Shown here one piece after another: positions 33,843-41,485 of a DNA stretch of 64,000 nucleotides. Source of the stretch: an uncultured Collinsella sp. (GTDB lineage: Bacteria; Actinomycetota; Coriobacteriia; Coriobacteriales; Coriobacteriaceae); assembly GCA_959018755.1 (NCBI GenBank), contig CAUEMA010000002.1, forward strand, positions 176,348-240,347, read 5' to 3'. The notes under the pieces were generated by a model. That model had not been told where the DNA came from, made no database searches, and saw only the letters and a program-made list of their open reading frames with translations. Positions within the stretch are counted from its first letter, which is position 1. Each line of letters opens with the position of its first letter. The translations under genes were made by a program, and so were the position numbers.

Positions 33843-35675
33843 ATGGCTCGACTGCATGTAATGGAACGCAGCCACGCTCAGGCCGTCATGGACGACCTGC
33901 ACGATGCGCTCGGACGTCGTCTGGCGGTGAGTTCGCTCGCTCCGTGTCCCGTTGAGTTTACGGCAGCGCTCGTCAACCTGTGCTCCACCCAGAGCTGCGG
34001 CAAGTGCACGCCCTGCCGCGTGGGCCTGAGCGCGCTGAGCGACCTGCTCGCCGATGTGCTCGAAGGGCGCGCCGATGAGTCCACGCTCAACCTTATTGAG
34101 CGCACGGCCCGCACCATCTACTTTTCGAGCGACTGCGCCATCGGCTACGAGGCCGGCGCCATGGCGCTCACGGCCATTCGCGGCTTCCGCGACGACTTTG
34201 AGCACCACATCCGTGAGCACTCCTGCGGCTTTGACCGCGAGGCCCGTGTCCCGTGCGTCTCAGGCTGCCCGGCGCACGTCGACATTCCCGGGTACATTTC
34301 GCTCGTTGAGGCCGGCCGCTATGCCGATGCCGTCAAGGTCATCCGCAAGAACAATCCGCTTCCGCTCGTCTGCGGCCTGGTGTGCGAGCATCCCTGCGAG
34401 ATGCACTGTCGCCGTGGCATGGTCGACGACCCCATGAACATCCTTGCCCTCAAGCGGTTTGCCGTTGAGCATAGCGACCTCAACGACCACAAGCCACATG
34501 TAGTGGACAACACTGGTAAGCGCGTCGCCGTGATCGGCGGCGGCCCGGCCGGTCTTTCTTGCGCCTACTACCTGGCCGTGATGGGCCACAAGGTGACCAT
34601 TTTTGAGCAGCGCCACCACCTGGGTGGCATGCTGCGCTACGGAATCCCCAGCTATCGTCTGCCACGCGAGCGCCTGCAGGCCGAGATCGACTGGATCATG
34701 AGCGCCGGCATCGATGTGGAACTCGACCACTCCGTGAACGGCGAGGAGCTCGCCCGTCTACGCGACGAGTTCGATGCCGTCTACCTAGCCATCGGTGCCC
34801 ACAGCGACAAGAAGCTCGGCCTTCCGGGCGAAGAGGCGCCCGGCGTTGAGTCGGCCGTCAAGATGCTGCGTGCCATCGGTGATGACGAGCTGCCCGACCT
34901 AAGCGGCCAGCGCGTGTGCGTCATCGGCGGCGGCAACGTTGCCATGGACGTGGCACGCTCCGCCGTGCGCTGCGGTGCCGAAAAGGTAAGCATCGTCTAC
35001 CGCCGTCGCATCTGCGATATGACGGCCCAGGACGCCGAGATCGCCGGTGCCCAGGCCGAGGGCTGTGAGGTGCTGGAGCTGACGGCCCCGCTCGCCATCG
35101 AGACGGGCGAGGACGGTCGCGTGAGCGGCCTGCGCGTGCAGCCGCAGATTATCGGCGAGCCCCGTCGCGGTCGTCCGGCTCCGCGTGCCGCCGCCACGCC
35201 CGAGCGCGTCATCCCCTGCGAGCGTGTGTTCGTCGCCATTGGCCAGGACATCGATTCCAAACCGTTTGAGGAGGTGGGCATTGCCTGCAAGTGGGGCTGC
35301 GTGGTCACCGATTCGGACGGTGCCGTGCCCAACTTCCACGGCCTCTTTAGCGGCGGCGACTGCCAGACCGGTCCCGCCACCGTAATCCGCGCCATCAACG
35401 CTGGCCGCGTGGCTTCGGCAAATATCGACCGCTACCTGGGCTTCGACCACAAGATCAAGCTCGACGTGGAGCTGCCGACCGTGCAGTTTAAGGGCAAGCA
35501 CGAGTGCGGCCGCTGCGAGCTGGGTGAGCGCGAGGCCGGCGAGCGTATTCACGATTGGAATCTGGTCGAGCAGGGCCTTACCGAGGAGGAGGCGCGCCAG
35601 GAGGCAAGCCGCTGCCTGCGTTGCGACCACTTTGGCTTTGGCGCGTTCCGCGGAGGGAGGAACCTGGAATGGTAG
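33843..35675 (+). CDS. GltD-like FAD/NAD(P) oxidoreductase fused to a NuoF-type iron-sulphur domain
   Basis: The 610-residue protein has three parts. Residues ~45-110 match the C-terminal 4Fe-4S domain of NuoF/HydB (CSTQSCGKCTPCRVG ... SSDCAIG), without the NADH/FMN Rossmann part. The middle is a GltD-like module: cysteines VSGCPAHVDIPGY and CGLVCEHPCEMHCRRG, FAD site VIGGGPAGLSC near 229, NAD(P) site VIGGGNVAMD near 359. The C-terminus adds CGRCELG and CLRCDHFG. It overlaps the hydrogenase gene by 7 bp, so it most likely shuttles electrons between NAD(P)H and that enzyme. GAGAGGGG precedes the ATG at 33843. Confidence 0.9.
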   Translation: MARLHVMERSHAQAVMDDLHDALGRRLAVSSLAPCPVEFTAALVNLCSTQSCGKCTPCRVGLSALSDLLADVLEGRADESTLNLIERTARTIYFSSDCAIGYEAGAMALTAIRGFRDDFEHHIREHSCGFDREARVPCVSGCPAHVDIPGYISLVEAGRYADAVKVIRKNNPLPLVCGLVCEHPCEMHCRRGMVDDPMNILALKRFAVEHSDLNDHKPHVVDNTGKRVAVIGGGPAGLSCAYYLAVMGHKVTIFEQRHHLGGMLRYGIPSYRLPRERLQAEIDWIMSAGIDVELDHSVNGEELARLRDEFDAVYLAIGAHSDKKLGLPGEEAPGVESAVKMLRAIGDDELPDLSGQRVCVIGGGNVAMDVARSAVRCGAEKVSIVYRRRICDMTAQDAEIAGAQAEGCEVLELTAPLAIETGEDGRVSGLRVQPQIIGEPRRGRPAPRAAATPERVIPCERVFVAIGQDIDSKPFEEVGIACKWGCVVTDSDGAVPNFHGLFSGGDCQTGPATVIRAINAGRVASANIDRYLGFDHKIKLDVELPTVQFKGKHECGRCELGEREAGERIHDWNLVEQGLTEEEARQEASRCLRCDHFGFGAFRGGRNLEW

Positions 35676-37480
35676 AGCTCAACAACCCCACTGTCAGCGA
35701 CAACACCGAAAGCGGAGCACTCAATATGGTCAAGCTCACTATCGATAATTGCGAGGTCGTGGTACCCGAGCACACCACGATCCTGGACGCGGCCAAGTCC
35801 GTCGGTATCCAGATTCCCACCCTGTGCTACCTGCGCGATCTAAACGAGATCGGCGGCTGCCGCGTGTGCGTGGTCGAAGTCGAGGGCTGCGATCAGCTGG
35901 TTGCCGCCTGCAACAACTACGTGCTCGACGGCATGGTGGTTCACACCAACAGCCCCAAGGCTCGCGAGGCCCGTCGCACCAACGTGCAGCTGCTGCTGTC
36001 CCAGCACGATTCGCAGTGCACGAGCTGCGTGCGCAGCGGCAACTGCAACCTACAGACCATCGCCAACGACCTGGGTATTTTTTATCTGCCGTATCAAAGG
36101 CATTTGGCGGGCGAGGGCTGGGATTTCGATTTTCCCATCATCCGCGAAAACGACAAGTGCATTAAATGCATGCGCTGTATCAAGGTGTGCGAGAGCGTGC
36201 AGGGGCTAGGGATTTGGGACCTGACCAACCGCGCCACGCATACCGCCGTGGGTACCCGCGGGCGCGCGCCGATCGGCAAGACCGATTGCGTCGCGTGCGG
36301 CCAGTGCATAACGCATTGCCCGACGGGCGCACTGCGCGAGCGCGACGATACCGAGACCGTGTTCGATGCTCTCGCCGATCCCGACAAGATCGTGCTGGTG
36401 CAGATTGCGCCGGCCGTGCGTAGCGCTTGGGGCGAGGAACTTGGCATGTCTCGCGAGGAGGCTACCGTCGAGCGCCTGGCTTGCGCGCTGCGCCGCGTGG
36501 GCTTTGAGTACGTGTTCGATACCGATTTCTCGGCCGACCTCACCATTATGGAGGAGGGCTCCGAGCTGCTCGAGCGCCTGGGCGCCGCCGCCAAGGGCGA
36601 GGGTGACAGCCGCGGCTTGCCCATGTTTACGAGCTGCTGCCCGGGTTGGGTGCGCTTTGTGAAGGCCCGCTATCCGGAGTTTGTCGACAGCCTGTCTACG
36701 TCCAAGTCGCCGCAGCAGATGTTCGGCGCCATCGCCAAGACCTACTATGCCAAAGTGCTGGGCGTGGAGCCCGAGCGTCTGTTTGTGGTGTCCGTGATGC
36801 CGTGCACGGCCAAGAAGGCCGAGTGCGCGCTGCCGAGCATGGTGGGCGAGGACGGCACGCCCGATGTGGACGTTGCGCTGACGGTGCGCGAGATGGTGCG
36901 CATGATCCGCGCGAGCCACGTGAGCGTGGATACGCTGGTTGAGGAGCCGCTCGATACGCCGCTGGGCTTTGGCACGGGCGCGGGTGTGATCTTTGGCGCC
37001 ACGGGCGGCGTGATGGAGGCCGCCGTGCGCTCGGCCTATTACCTGGTGACGGGCAAGAACCCCGACGCCGACTTCTTTACCGATGTGCGCGGCCTGGACG
37101 GCTGGAAGGAAGCCGTCGCCGATATCGATGGTACCAAGGCGCGCGTCGCCGTGGCGCACGGGCTGGGCAACGCCGCCCGTCTGCTCGACGCGATTCGCGA
37201 CGGCCGCGTGAGCTATGACTTCGTTGAGGTCATGGCGTGCCCGGGCGGCTGCGTCGGTGGCGGCGGCCAGCCCATCCACGACGGCTGTGAGCTGGCAGCC
37301 GAGCGTGGCCAGGTGCTCTGGGGCCTCGATGCGAAGGCGGACATTCGCTTCTCGCACGAGAATCCCGATGTCCAGGCGTGCTATCGCGAGTTCTTGGGCG
37401 AGCCGCTCTCGCCGCTGGCCGAGGAGCTGCTGCATACCGACCATCACGCCTGGTCGATGCCCAATGAGGGGGCGTGCTAG
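35669..37480 (+). CDS. [FeFe] hydrogenase catalytic subunit
   Basis: The enzyme interconverts protons and H2. The 603-residue protein has an N-terminal 2Fe-2S domain (CYLRDLNEIGGCRVCVVEVEG) and a His/Cys-ligated cluster (HDSQCTSCVRSGNC). Two 4Fe-4S clusters follow (CIKCMRCIKVCE, CVACGQCITHCP), then the H-cluster domain with all three motifs: TSCCPGW near 320, MPCTAKKAEC near 376 and ACPGGCVGGGGQP near 521. GGGAGG lies inside the upstream gene. No maturases (HydE, F, G) occur in this window. The preceding flavoprotein suggests NAD(P)H-linked activity; direction and any bifurcation cannot be read from sequence. Confidence 0.95.
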   Translation: MVELNNPTVSDNTESGALNMVKLTIDNCEVVVPEHTTILDAAKSVGIQIPTLCYLRDLNEIGGCRVCVVEVEGCDQLVAACNNYVLDGMVVHTNSPKAREARRTNVQLLLSQHDSQCTSCVRSGNCNLQTIANDLGIFYLPYQRHLAGEGWDFDFPIIRENDKCIKCMRCIKVCESVQGLGIWDLTNRATHTAVGTRGRAPIGKTDCVACGQCITHCPTGALRERDDTETVFDALADPDKIVLVQIAPAVRSAWGEELGMSREEATVERLACALRRVGFEYVFDTDFSADLTIMEEGSELLERLGAAAKGEGDSRGLPMFTSCCPGWVRFVKARYPEFVDSLSTSKSPQQMFGAIAKTYYAKVLGVEPERLFVVSVMPCTAKKAECALPSMVGEDGTPDVDVALTVREMVRMIRASHVSVDTLVEEPLDTPLGFGTGAGVIFGATGGVMEAAVRSAYYLVTGKNPDADFFTDVRGLDGWKEAVADIDGTKARVAVAHGLGNAARLLDAIRDGRVSYDFVEVMACPGGCVGGGGQPIHDGCELAAERGQVLWGLDAKADIRFSHENPDVQACYREFLGEPLSPLAEELLHTDHHAWSMPNEGAC

Positions 37481-37482
37481 CG

Positions 37483-38541
37483 ATGCGCGCTTTTGATGTT
37501 GAGATGTCGCGCCGGGGGTTTGCCTCGGTGCTCGCCGCGGGCGCCCTGTCGCTTGCGCTCGCGGGCTGTGGCGGCGGAGCTACCGGTGCCGGGTCCGCCG
37601 CGGGCTCGGCTGCCGGGTCTGCTGCGGGCAGTTCTGCTGTCGAGCCGGTCGAGGTGCACGTCGCCTCGCTCAAGGGGCCGACGTCGATTGGCCTGGTGCA
37701 GTTTATGGACCAGGCGGACGAGGGCGCCACGGATAACGAGTTCTACTTTGCGATCAACACTGCCGCCGACGAGATCGTGCCCAAGGTCATTCAGGGAGAT
37801 GTCGACATTGCCCTGGTGCCCGCCAACGTGGCGAGCGTGCTCTACAACAAGACCGAAGGCGCGGTGCAGGTCATCGACATCAACACGCTGGGCGTGCTGA
37901 ACGTGGTGACGGGCGACGCGAGTGTGGCCTCGTTTGGCGATTTGGCGGGCCATACCGTCTATATGACGGGCAAGGGCACCACGCCGGAGTACGTCATGAA
38001 CTACCTGCTGGAGCGCGCGGGCCTGACCGACCAGGTGGCGCTCGAGTTTAAGAGCGAGCCCACCGAGGTGCTGTCGGCTCTGCTTGCCGACCCGTCCGCC
38101 GTGGGCGTGCTGCCGGAGCCGTTCAAGACCGCTGCCATCGCCAAGAGCGAGGGCAAGCTGTCGGCACCGGTAAGTCTGACCGATGTGTGGGATGAGCTGG
38201 CAGGAGACACGGGCTCGCGCCTGCTGACGGGTGTGACCGTGGTGCGCCGTGCCTTTGCCGAGGAGCATCCCGAGGCCGTGGCGGAATTCTTGCGCTGCCA
38301 TGAGGCGAGCGTGAAGGCCGTCAATGCGGCGCCGGCGGACTGGGCTCAGGCCGTGGTCGATGCAGGCATCGTGGATAACGCCACGATTGCCGAAAAGGCG
38401 ATTCCCGGGTGCATGCTCGTGTGCCAGACGGGGAAGGATATGAAGGCGGCGCTCGGTGGGTACCTGCAGGTGCTGGCCGATGCAGACTCGAGCGCCGTGG
38501 GCGGCAAGCTCCCGGCTGACGATTTCTACTACATGGAGTAG
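37483..38541 (+). CDS. ABC transporter substrate-binding lipoprotein with twin-arginine signal
   Basis: The 352-residue protein has the signal SRRGFASVLAAGALSLALAGC, combining a twin-arginine motif with a lipobox (Cys29), then a Gly/Ala/Ser repeat linker (AAGS repeated). The mature part resembles NMT1/SsuA/TauA-type binding proteins (EVHVASLKGPTSIGLVQFMD, GDVDIALVPANVASVLYN). GAGGGGG stands 11 bases before the ATG at 37483; Met8 is an alternative start. It is the third gene of the hydrogenase operon. The ligand is unknown; known relatives bind nitrate, sulphonates, pyrimidine precursors or other small anions. Confidence 0.88.
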   Translation: MRAFDVEMSRRGFASVLAAGALSLALAGCGGGATGAGSAAGSAAGSAAGSSAVEPVEVHVASLKGPTSIGLVQFMDQADEGATDNEFYFAINTAADEIVPKVIQGDVDIALVPANVASVLYNKTEGAVQVIDINTLGVLNVVTGDASVASFGDLAGHTVYMTGKGTTPEYVMNYLLERAGLTDQVALEFKSEPTEVLSALLADPSAVGVLPEPFKTAAIAKSEGKLSAPVSLTDVWDELAGDTGSRLLTGVTVVRRAFAEEHPEAVAEFLRCHEASVKAVNAAPADWAQAVVDAGIVDNATIAEKAIPGCMLVCQTGKDMKAALGGYLQVLADADSSAVGGKLPADDFYYME

Positions 38542-38544
38542 CTC

Positions 38545-39921
38545 GTGTGTGCGTTTGCTCGACACATGACAAAGCGTATGAAGGCGGTGGCGGCAGCAGG
38601 TGCCGTTGCCGCCTTTTGGCTTGCCGTGTGGGTCTTCGCGGCGGCGCTGGTGGCGCAGCCGCTGATTTTGCCGGGGCCGGGCGCTGTTATGGTGGCGTTG
38701 CTGCGGCTGGTGTGTGATGCCAACACGTGGGCGATTCTGGTGGGCTCAGGCGCACGAATCTTGGGCGGACTGGCGCTTGCCGCGATCTGCGGCGGTGTAC
38801 TGGCGGGAGTCTCGGTGCGGTCGCGGACGTTTGCCCGTCTGGTGGCGCCGGCGCTTTCGTTTGTAAAGGCGACGCCGGTTGCCTGCGTGGTGGTTCTACT
38901 GCTCATTTGGCTGGGGTCGGCGCGCGTGAGCATTGCAGCGGTCTTTTTGATGGCACTGCCGGGCGTGTATTTTTCGCTGGTCGAGGGTTTGGCACAAGTG
39001 GATAGGCCGCTGGAGCAGATGTTTCGTCTGCACGGTGTGCGGGGTTGGCGACTGTTCTTCGCCCATACCTGGCGCGAAGTCCTGCCGTTTGTGCTTTCGT
39101 GCGCCCGCGCCGTGATCGGCATGAGCTGGAAGGCCGGCGTGGCGGCGGAGTTGATTGGCATGGCGGCTGGTACCGTGGGCGAGCGCATCTATCAGGCGAA
39201 GCTGCTCATTGAGACGGCTGACCTGCTGGCGTGGACCGTGTTGGTCGTGGCGGCATCGTGGGCATGCGAGCGCGTGCTGATGTGGCTGCTGCGGGCTTCG
39301 GGTTCCGTGGCATGGCGTGTTGCCGTGCGGACGCATGGACATGGACTGCGCGGGCGTGCGGGGGCCGCGAGCGATGGCGCTTCGGCGGAGCTTGCGCTTG
39401 CCGTGGGCGATCGCGCGCCCTGGGCGCCGGCGCTGGACGGTCTGGTGCTTCGTGTGCCCACCGGCGGGCGTACCTGCGTGATGGGCGCCTCGGGGGTGGG
39501 CAAGTCGACGTTGCTCGCGCTAGCGGCGGGGGAGTGCGCACCGTGCTCGATGGTGTTTCAGGATGTGCGCCTGGTAGAGGACGCTTCTGCTCTGGATAAC
39601 GCGCTGGTGTGCGCCAACGCGCGCGTGGACGCCTCGAGTGCCGCAGCCCTGTTGCGCCTGCTGGTGCCGGGGGTCGATGTACATGCTCGTGTGGCCGAGC
39701 TCTCGGGCGGGCAGCGCCGTCGCGTCGAGATTGCCCGAGCCCTGCTGTGCCCAGGCGACGCGGTGATTCTGGACGAGCCCTTTACCGGTCTAGATACCGC
39801 TGCGCGCGACGCATGCGCCGAAGTCGTGCTCGACTTGCTCGACGGTCGCATGCTGTTGCTTGCCACGCACGATGCCGTCGACGCTCGGGCCCTCAATATC
39901 TCGGACATCATCACACTCTAA
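38545..39921 (+). CDS. ABC transporter permease fused to its ATPase
   Basis: The 458-residue protein joins a TauC/SsuC-type permease to an ABC ATPase. Residues ~1-255 hold six hydrophobic segments with the EAA-like loop (LAQVDRPLEQMFRLHGVRGW). Residues ~285-458 hold the ATPase: Walker A GASGVGKST near 313, a shortened helical region, signature LSGGQRRR near 385, Walker B AVILDEPFTGLD and the H-loop THD. In this family the two are normally separate genes. The GTG at 38545 has GGAG seven bases upstream. With the preceding lipoprotein it forms a complete importer in the hydrogenase operon. Confidence 0.9.
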   Translation: MCAFARHMTKRMKAVAAAGAVAAFWLAVWVFAAALVAQPLILPGPGAVMVALLRLVCDANTWAILVGSGARILGGLALAAICGGVLAGVSVRSRTFARLVAPALSFVKATPVACVVVLLLIWLGSARVSIAAVFLMALPGVYFSLVEGLAQVDRPLEQMFRLHGVRGWRLFFAHTWREVLPFVLSCARAVIGMSWKAGVAAELIGMAAGTVGERIYQAKLLIETADLLAWTVLVVAASWACERVLMWLLRASGSVAWRVAVRTHGHGLRGRAGAASDGASAELALAVGDRAPWAPALDGLVLRVPTGGRTCVMGASGVGKSTLLALAAGECAPCSMVFQDVRLVEDASALDNALVCANARVDASSAAALLRLLVPGVDVHARVAELSGGQRRRVEIARALLCPGDAVILDEPFTGLDTAARDACAEVVLDLLDGRMLLLATHDAVDARALNISDIITL

Positions 39922-39941
39922 ATACTTATTCAGCAACAAAA

Positions 39942-39972
39942 TGATCCGTTTTCCTCCGTCCCCAAGGGATCA
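39942..39972. repeat. F3 half-element, left of the antitoxin gene
   Basis: A 31-bp copy running TGATCCGTTTTCCTCC...GGGATCA. A second copy in the same orientation lies at 40339-40369 (one mismatch, AAGGG versus ATGGG), so the two bracket the small gene as direct repeats about 400 bp apart. Confidence 0.9.
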
Positions 39973-39995
39973 GGTGTGCTATTCTATCTGCGGGG

Positions 39996-40025
39996 TAATA
40001 CCTAGGAATACCAAGTAATACCAAC
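39996..40025 (+). promoter_or_regulatory. Three 10-bp direct repeats upstream of the RelB/DinJ-like gene
   Basis: AATACC recurs with an exact 10-bp period (TAATACCTAG, GAATACCAAG, TAATACCAAC), one helical turn apart. A -10-like TATTCT lies at 39980-39985. Such spacing suits a ribbon-helix-helix repressor, so these are candidate autoregulatory sites. Confidence 0.55.
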
Positions 40026-40043
40026 GCCGTAGAAACAAACTCC

Positions 40044-40102
40044 AGATGCGGGCCAATCGGGTTGCCTTCACAGCCCGTCGCCCAGCCGCGTGGCCCGCAT
40101 CT
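40044..40102 (+). promoter_or_regulatory. Leader hairpin before the RelB/DinJ-like gene
   Basis: AGATGCGGGCCA (40044-40055) pairs perfectly with TGGCCCGCATCT (40091-40102) around a 35-nt loop, ending 34 bases before the ATG. No T-tract follows, so it is a leader structure rather than a terminator. Confidence 0.6.
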
Positions 40103-40136
40103 ATCCGCACCACCGTCGTTTCAAAAAGGAAGCGCC

Positions 40137-40337
40137 ATGGCAGAACACATGACCCCGGTTGTAGCGAAGGTCTTGCCTGAGGAAAAGGCGGCCTTCGCGG
40201 CGGCAACCCAGCTCGTAGGCACCACGCCGTCCAACGCCATCCGCATGTTCATCGCCGCCTTCAATCGCTGCGGCACCTTTCCGTTCGACATTTCGCCCAG
40301 CGGGGCCTTTGGCACTGTGCCCGATTCTCATCAATAA
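40137..40337 (+). CDS. Orphan RelB/DinJ-family antitoxin-like protein
   Basis: The 66-residue protein fits the RelB/DinJ ribbon-helix-helix family. It has a beta-strand with basic character (VVAKVLPEEKAAFAAATQLVG), the helix TPSNAIRMFIAAFNRCG, and the typical ending FPFDISPSG. AAGGAAG precedes the ATG at 40137. No RelE/YafQ-type toxin gene lies on either side; the next gene is a CPBP membrane protease. It is framed by direct copies of an F3 half-element, has a 10-bp iterated operator candidate and a structured leader. It could be a solitary transcription regulator, a relic, or a defence against toxins of incoming elements. Confidence 0.82.
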   Translation: MAEHMTPVVAKVLPEEKAAFAAATQLVGTTPSNAIRMFIAAFNRCGTFPFDISPSGAFGTVPDSHQ

Positions 40338-40338
40338 G

Positions 40339-40369
40339 TGATCCGTTTTCCTCCGTCCCCATGGGATCA
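40339..40369. repeat. F3 half-element, right of the antitoxin gene
   Basis: A 31-bp direct copy of the element at 39942-39972, starting two bases after the antitoxin stop codon. Confidence 0.9.
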
Positions 40370-40420
40370 GCTCTCTGCCGAGTTGTGGTAGAACTAGGGA
40401 ACGGTTTTGAGGAGGTTGGC

Positions 40421-41329
40421 ATGCTCAATGCGATGGCGTGGGCGCTTGCATGTTTTGGCGTTGTCGCTGCCGATATAGCCCTGAGCGTGGTTCTGTTTTC
40501 GGTTCTCGATGCCGTATCGGTGCTGACGGGCTATCCGATCGACAATCTCGATATCCAATGGTTCCAGGCTGCCGCTCAGACGGCGTCGTTTTTGATGGCG
40601 CTGCTGTGGTGGCGTTATCTGTGGCCCCGCTCCTTCATGGCGCGCCGGCAAGGTGAACGTCCGCTCGGCGGGGGAGCAAGTGCTGCATGGAAGCGCATCG
40701 CTTGCGTTGTCGTGATTGGCCTTGCTCTGCAGGTGGTCGTTGGCTACGTGACCGACGCCGTGCTGTCGCTGTTGCCCGACGCCGCGGCCGACTACAGCGA
40801 GCTTATCGAGGAAACAGGTATGGGCGACACCAGCTATCTCGCCGTCCTGACTACGGTGCTCGGCGCCCCATTTTGTGAAGAGCTGCTGGTGCGCGGCATT
40901 ATTTTTGAGTTTTCGCTCCGAGCGTTTAATCCGCAGTGTCGCCCACTTTGGAAGCGCCCGCGTCGTGCGAGCGCGCAAAACGGCGCCATGGTGCCCTGGG
41001 CGGCCCCAAGTACGTGGGGTATCGCCGCGGCGATTGTGCTGCAGGCGGCAATCTTCGGTTTTATGCACATGAATTGGGTGCAGGGTTGCTACGCGGGTGC
41101 CGCCGGCCTCATCTTTGGTTGGGTGCTCGTGACGACCGGAAAGCTCCGCTACACGATCCTGCTGCACTTTGCCTTTAATGCCGGGTCGTACCTCATGGGC
41201 CTGCTGTGGTTTGTGAACACGCCGCTCGACGTAGTGATCACGGTTGCCATCGCCGGCTTTGTGCTGGTAGAGGCGATGCGGTCGCTCAAACTGACGTGCC
41301 AGACGGATCATCCCTACCAGCAAGCGTGA
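40421..41329 (+). CDS. CPBP-family intramembrane metalloprotease
   Basis: The 302-residue integral membrane protein has about seven hydrophobic segments and the CPBP (Abi) motifs. These are EELLVRG (the EExxxR motif) with a following FEFSL, the motif FGFMHMNWVQG with a conserved His, and HFAFNAGSYLMGLLWF at the end. Members process prenylated proteins, bacteriocins or signalling peptides, and the target here is unknown. GAGGAGG precedes the ATG at 40421, with a -10-like TAGAAC near 40390. The stop codon falls inside the first unit of the F5 repeat array. Confidence 0.9.
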   Translation: MLNAMAWALACFGVVAADIALSVVLFSVLDAVSVLTGYPIDNLDIQWFQAAAQTASFLMALLWWRYLWPRSFMARRQGERPLGGGASAAWKRIACVVVIGLALQVVVGYVTDAVLSLLPDAAADYSELIEETGMGDTSYLAVLTTVLGAPFCEELLVRGIIFEFSLRAFNPQCRPLWKRPRRASAQNGAMVPWAAPSTWGIAAAIVLQAAIFGFMHMNWVQGCYAGAAGLIFGWVLVTTGKLRYTILLHFAFNAGSYLMGLLWFVNTPLDVVITVAIAGFVLVEAMRSLKLTCQTDHPYQQA

Positions 41330-41431
41330 TTCCCCTAAGGAAAACACGGCTAGGCGTGTCTGAGCGTGTTCCCCCTAGGGAAATCACGACTGGAGACAGC
41401 CCAAGCGTGTTTCCCCTAGGGAAAACACGCT
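41323..41431. repeat. Palindromic array F5: three units, 40-41-bp period
   Basis: Three near-palindromes of ~28 bp, best seen in unit 3 (AGCGTGTTTCCCCTAGGG...ACGCT), start at 41323, 41363 and 41404. All share TCCCCTAGGGAAA-type centres. The first overlaps the CPBP stop codon (41327-41329). Confidence 0.85.
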
Positions 41432-41485
41432 TGGGCGATGAGGAGACGCCGACTGGCCAAGAGACACCGGCCGGCCCTCGCCACG

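Noticed and set aside
40338..40420. A toxin gene partner for the RelB/DinJ-like antitoxin
   Set aside because: Only an F3 half-element and a short leader lie between it and the CPBP gene. The CPBP protein is an integral membrane protease, not a RelE/YafQ fold.
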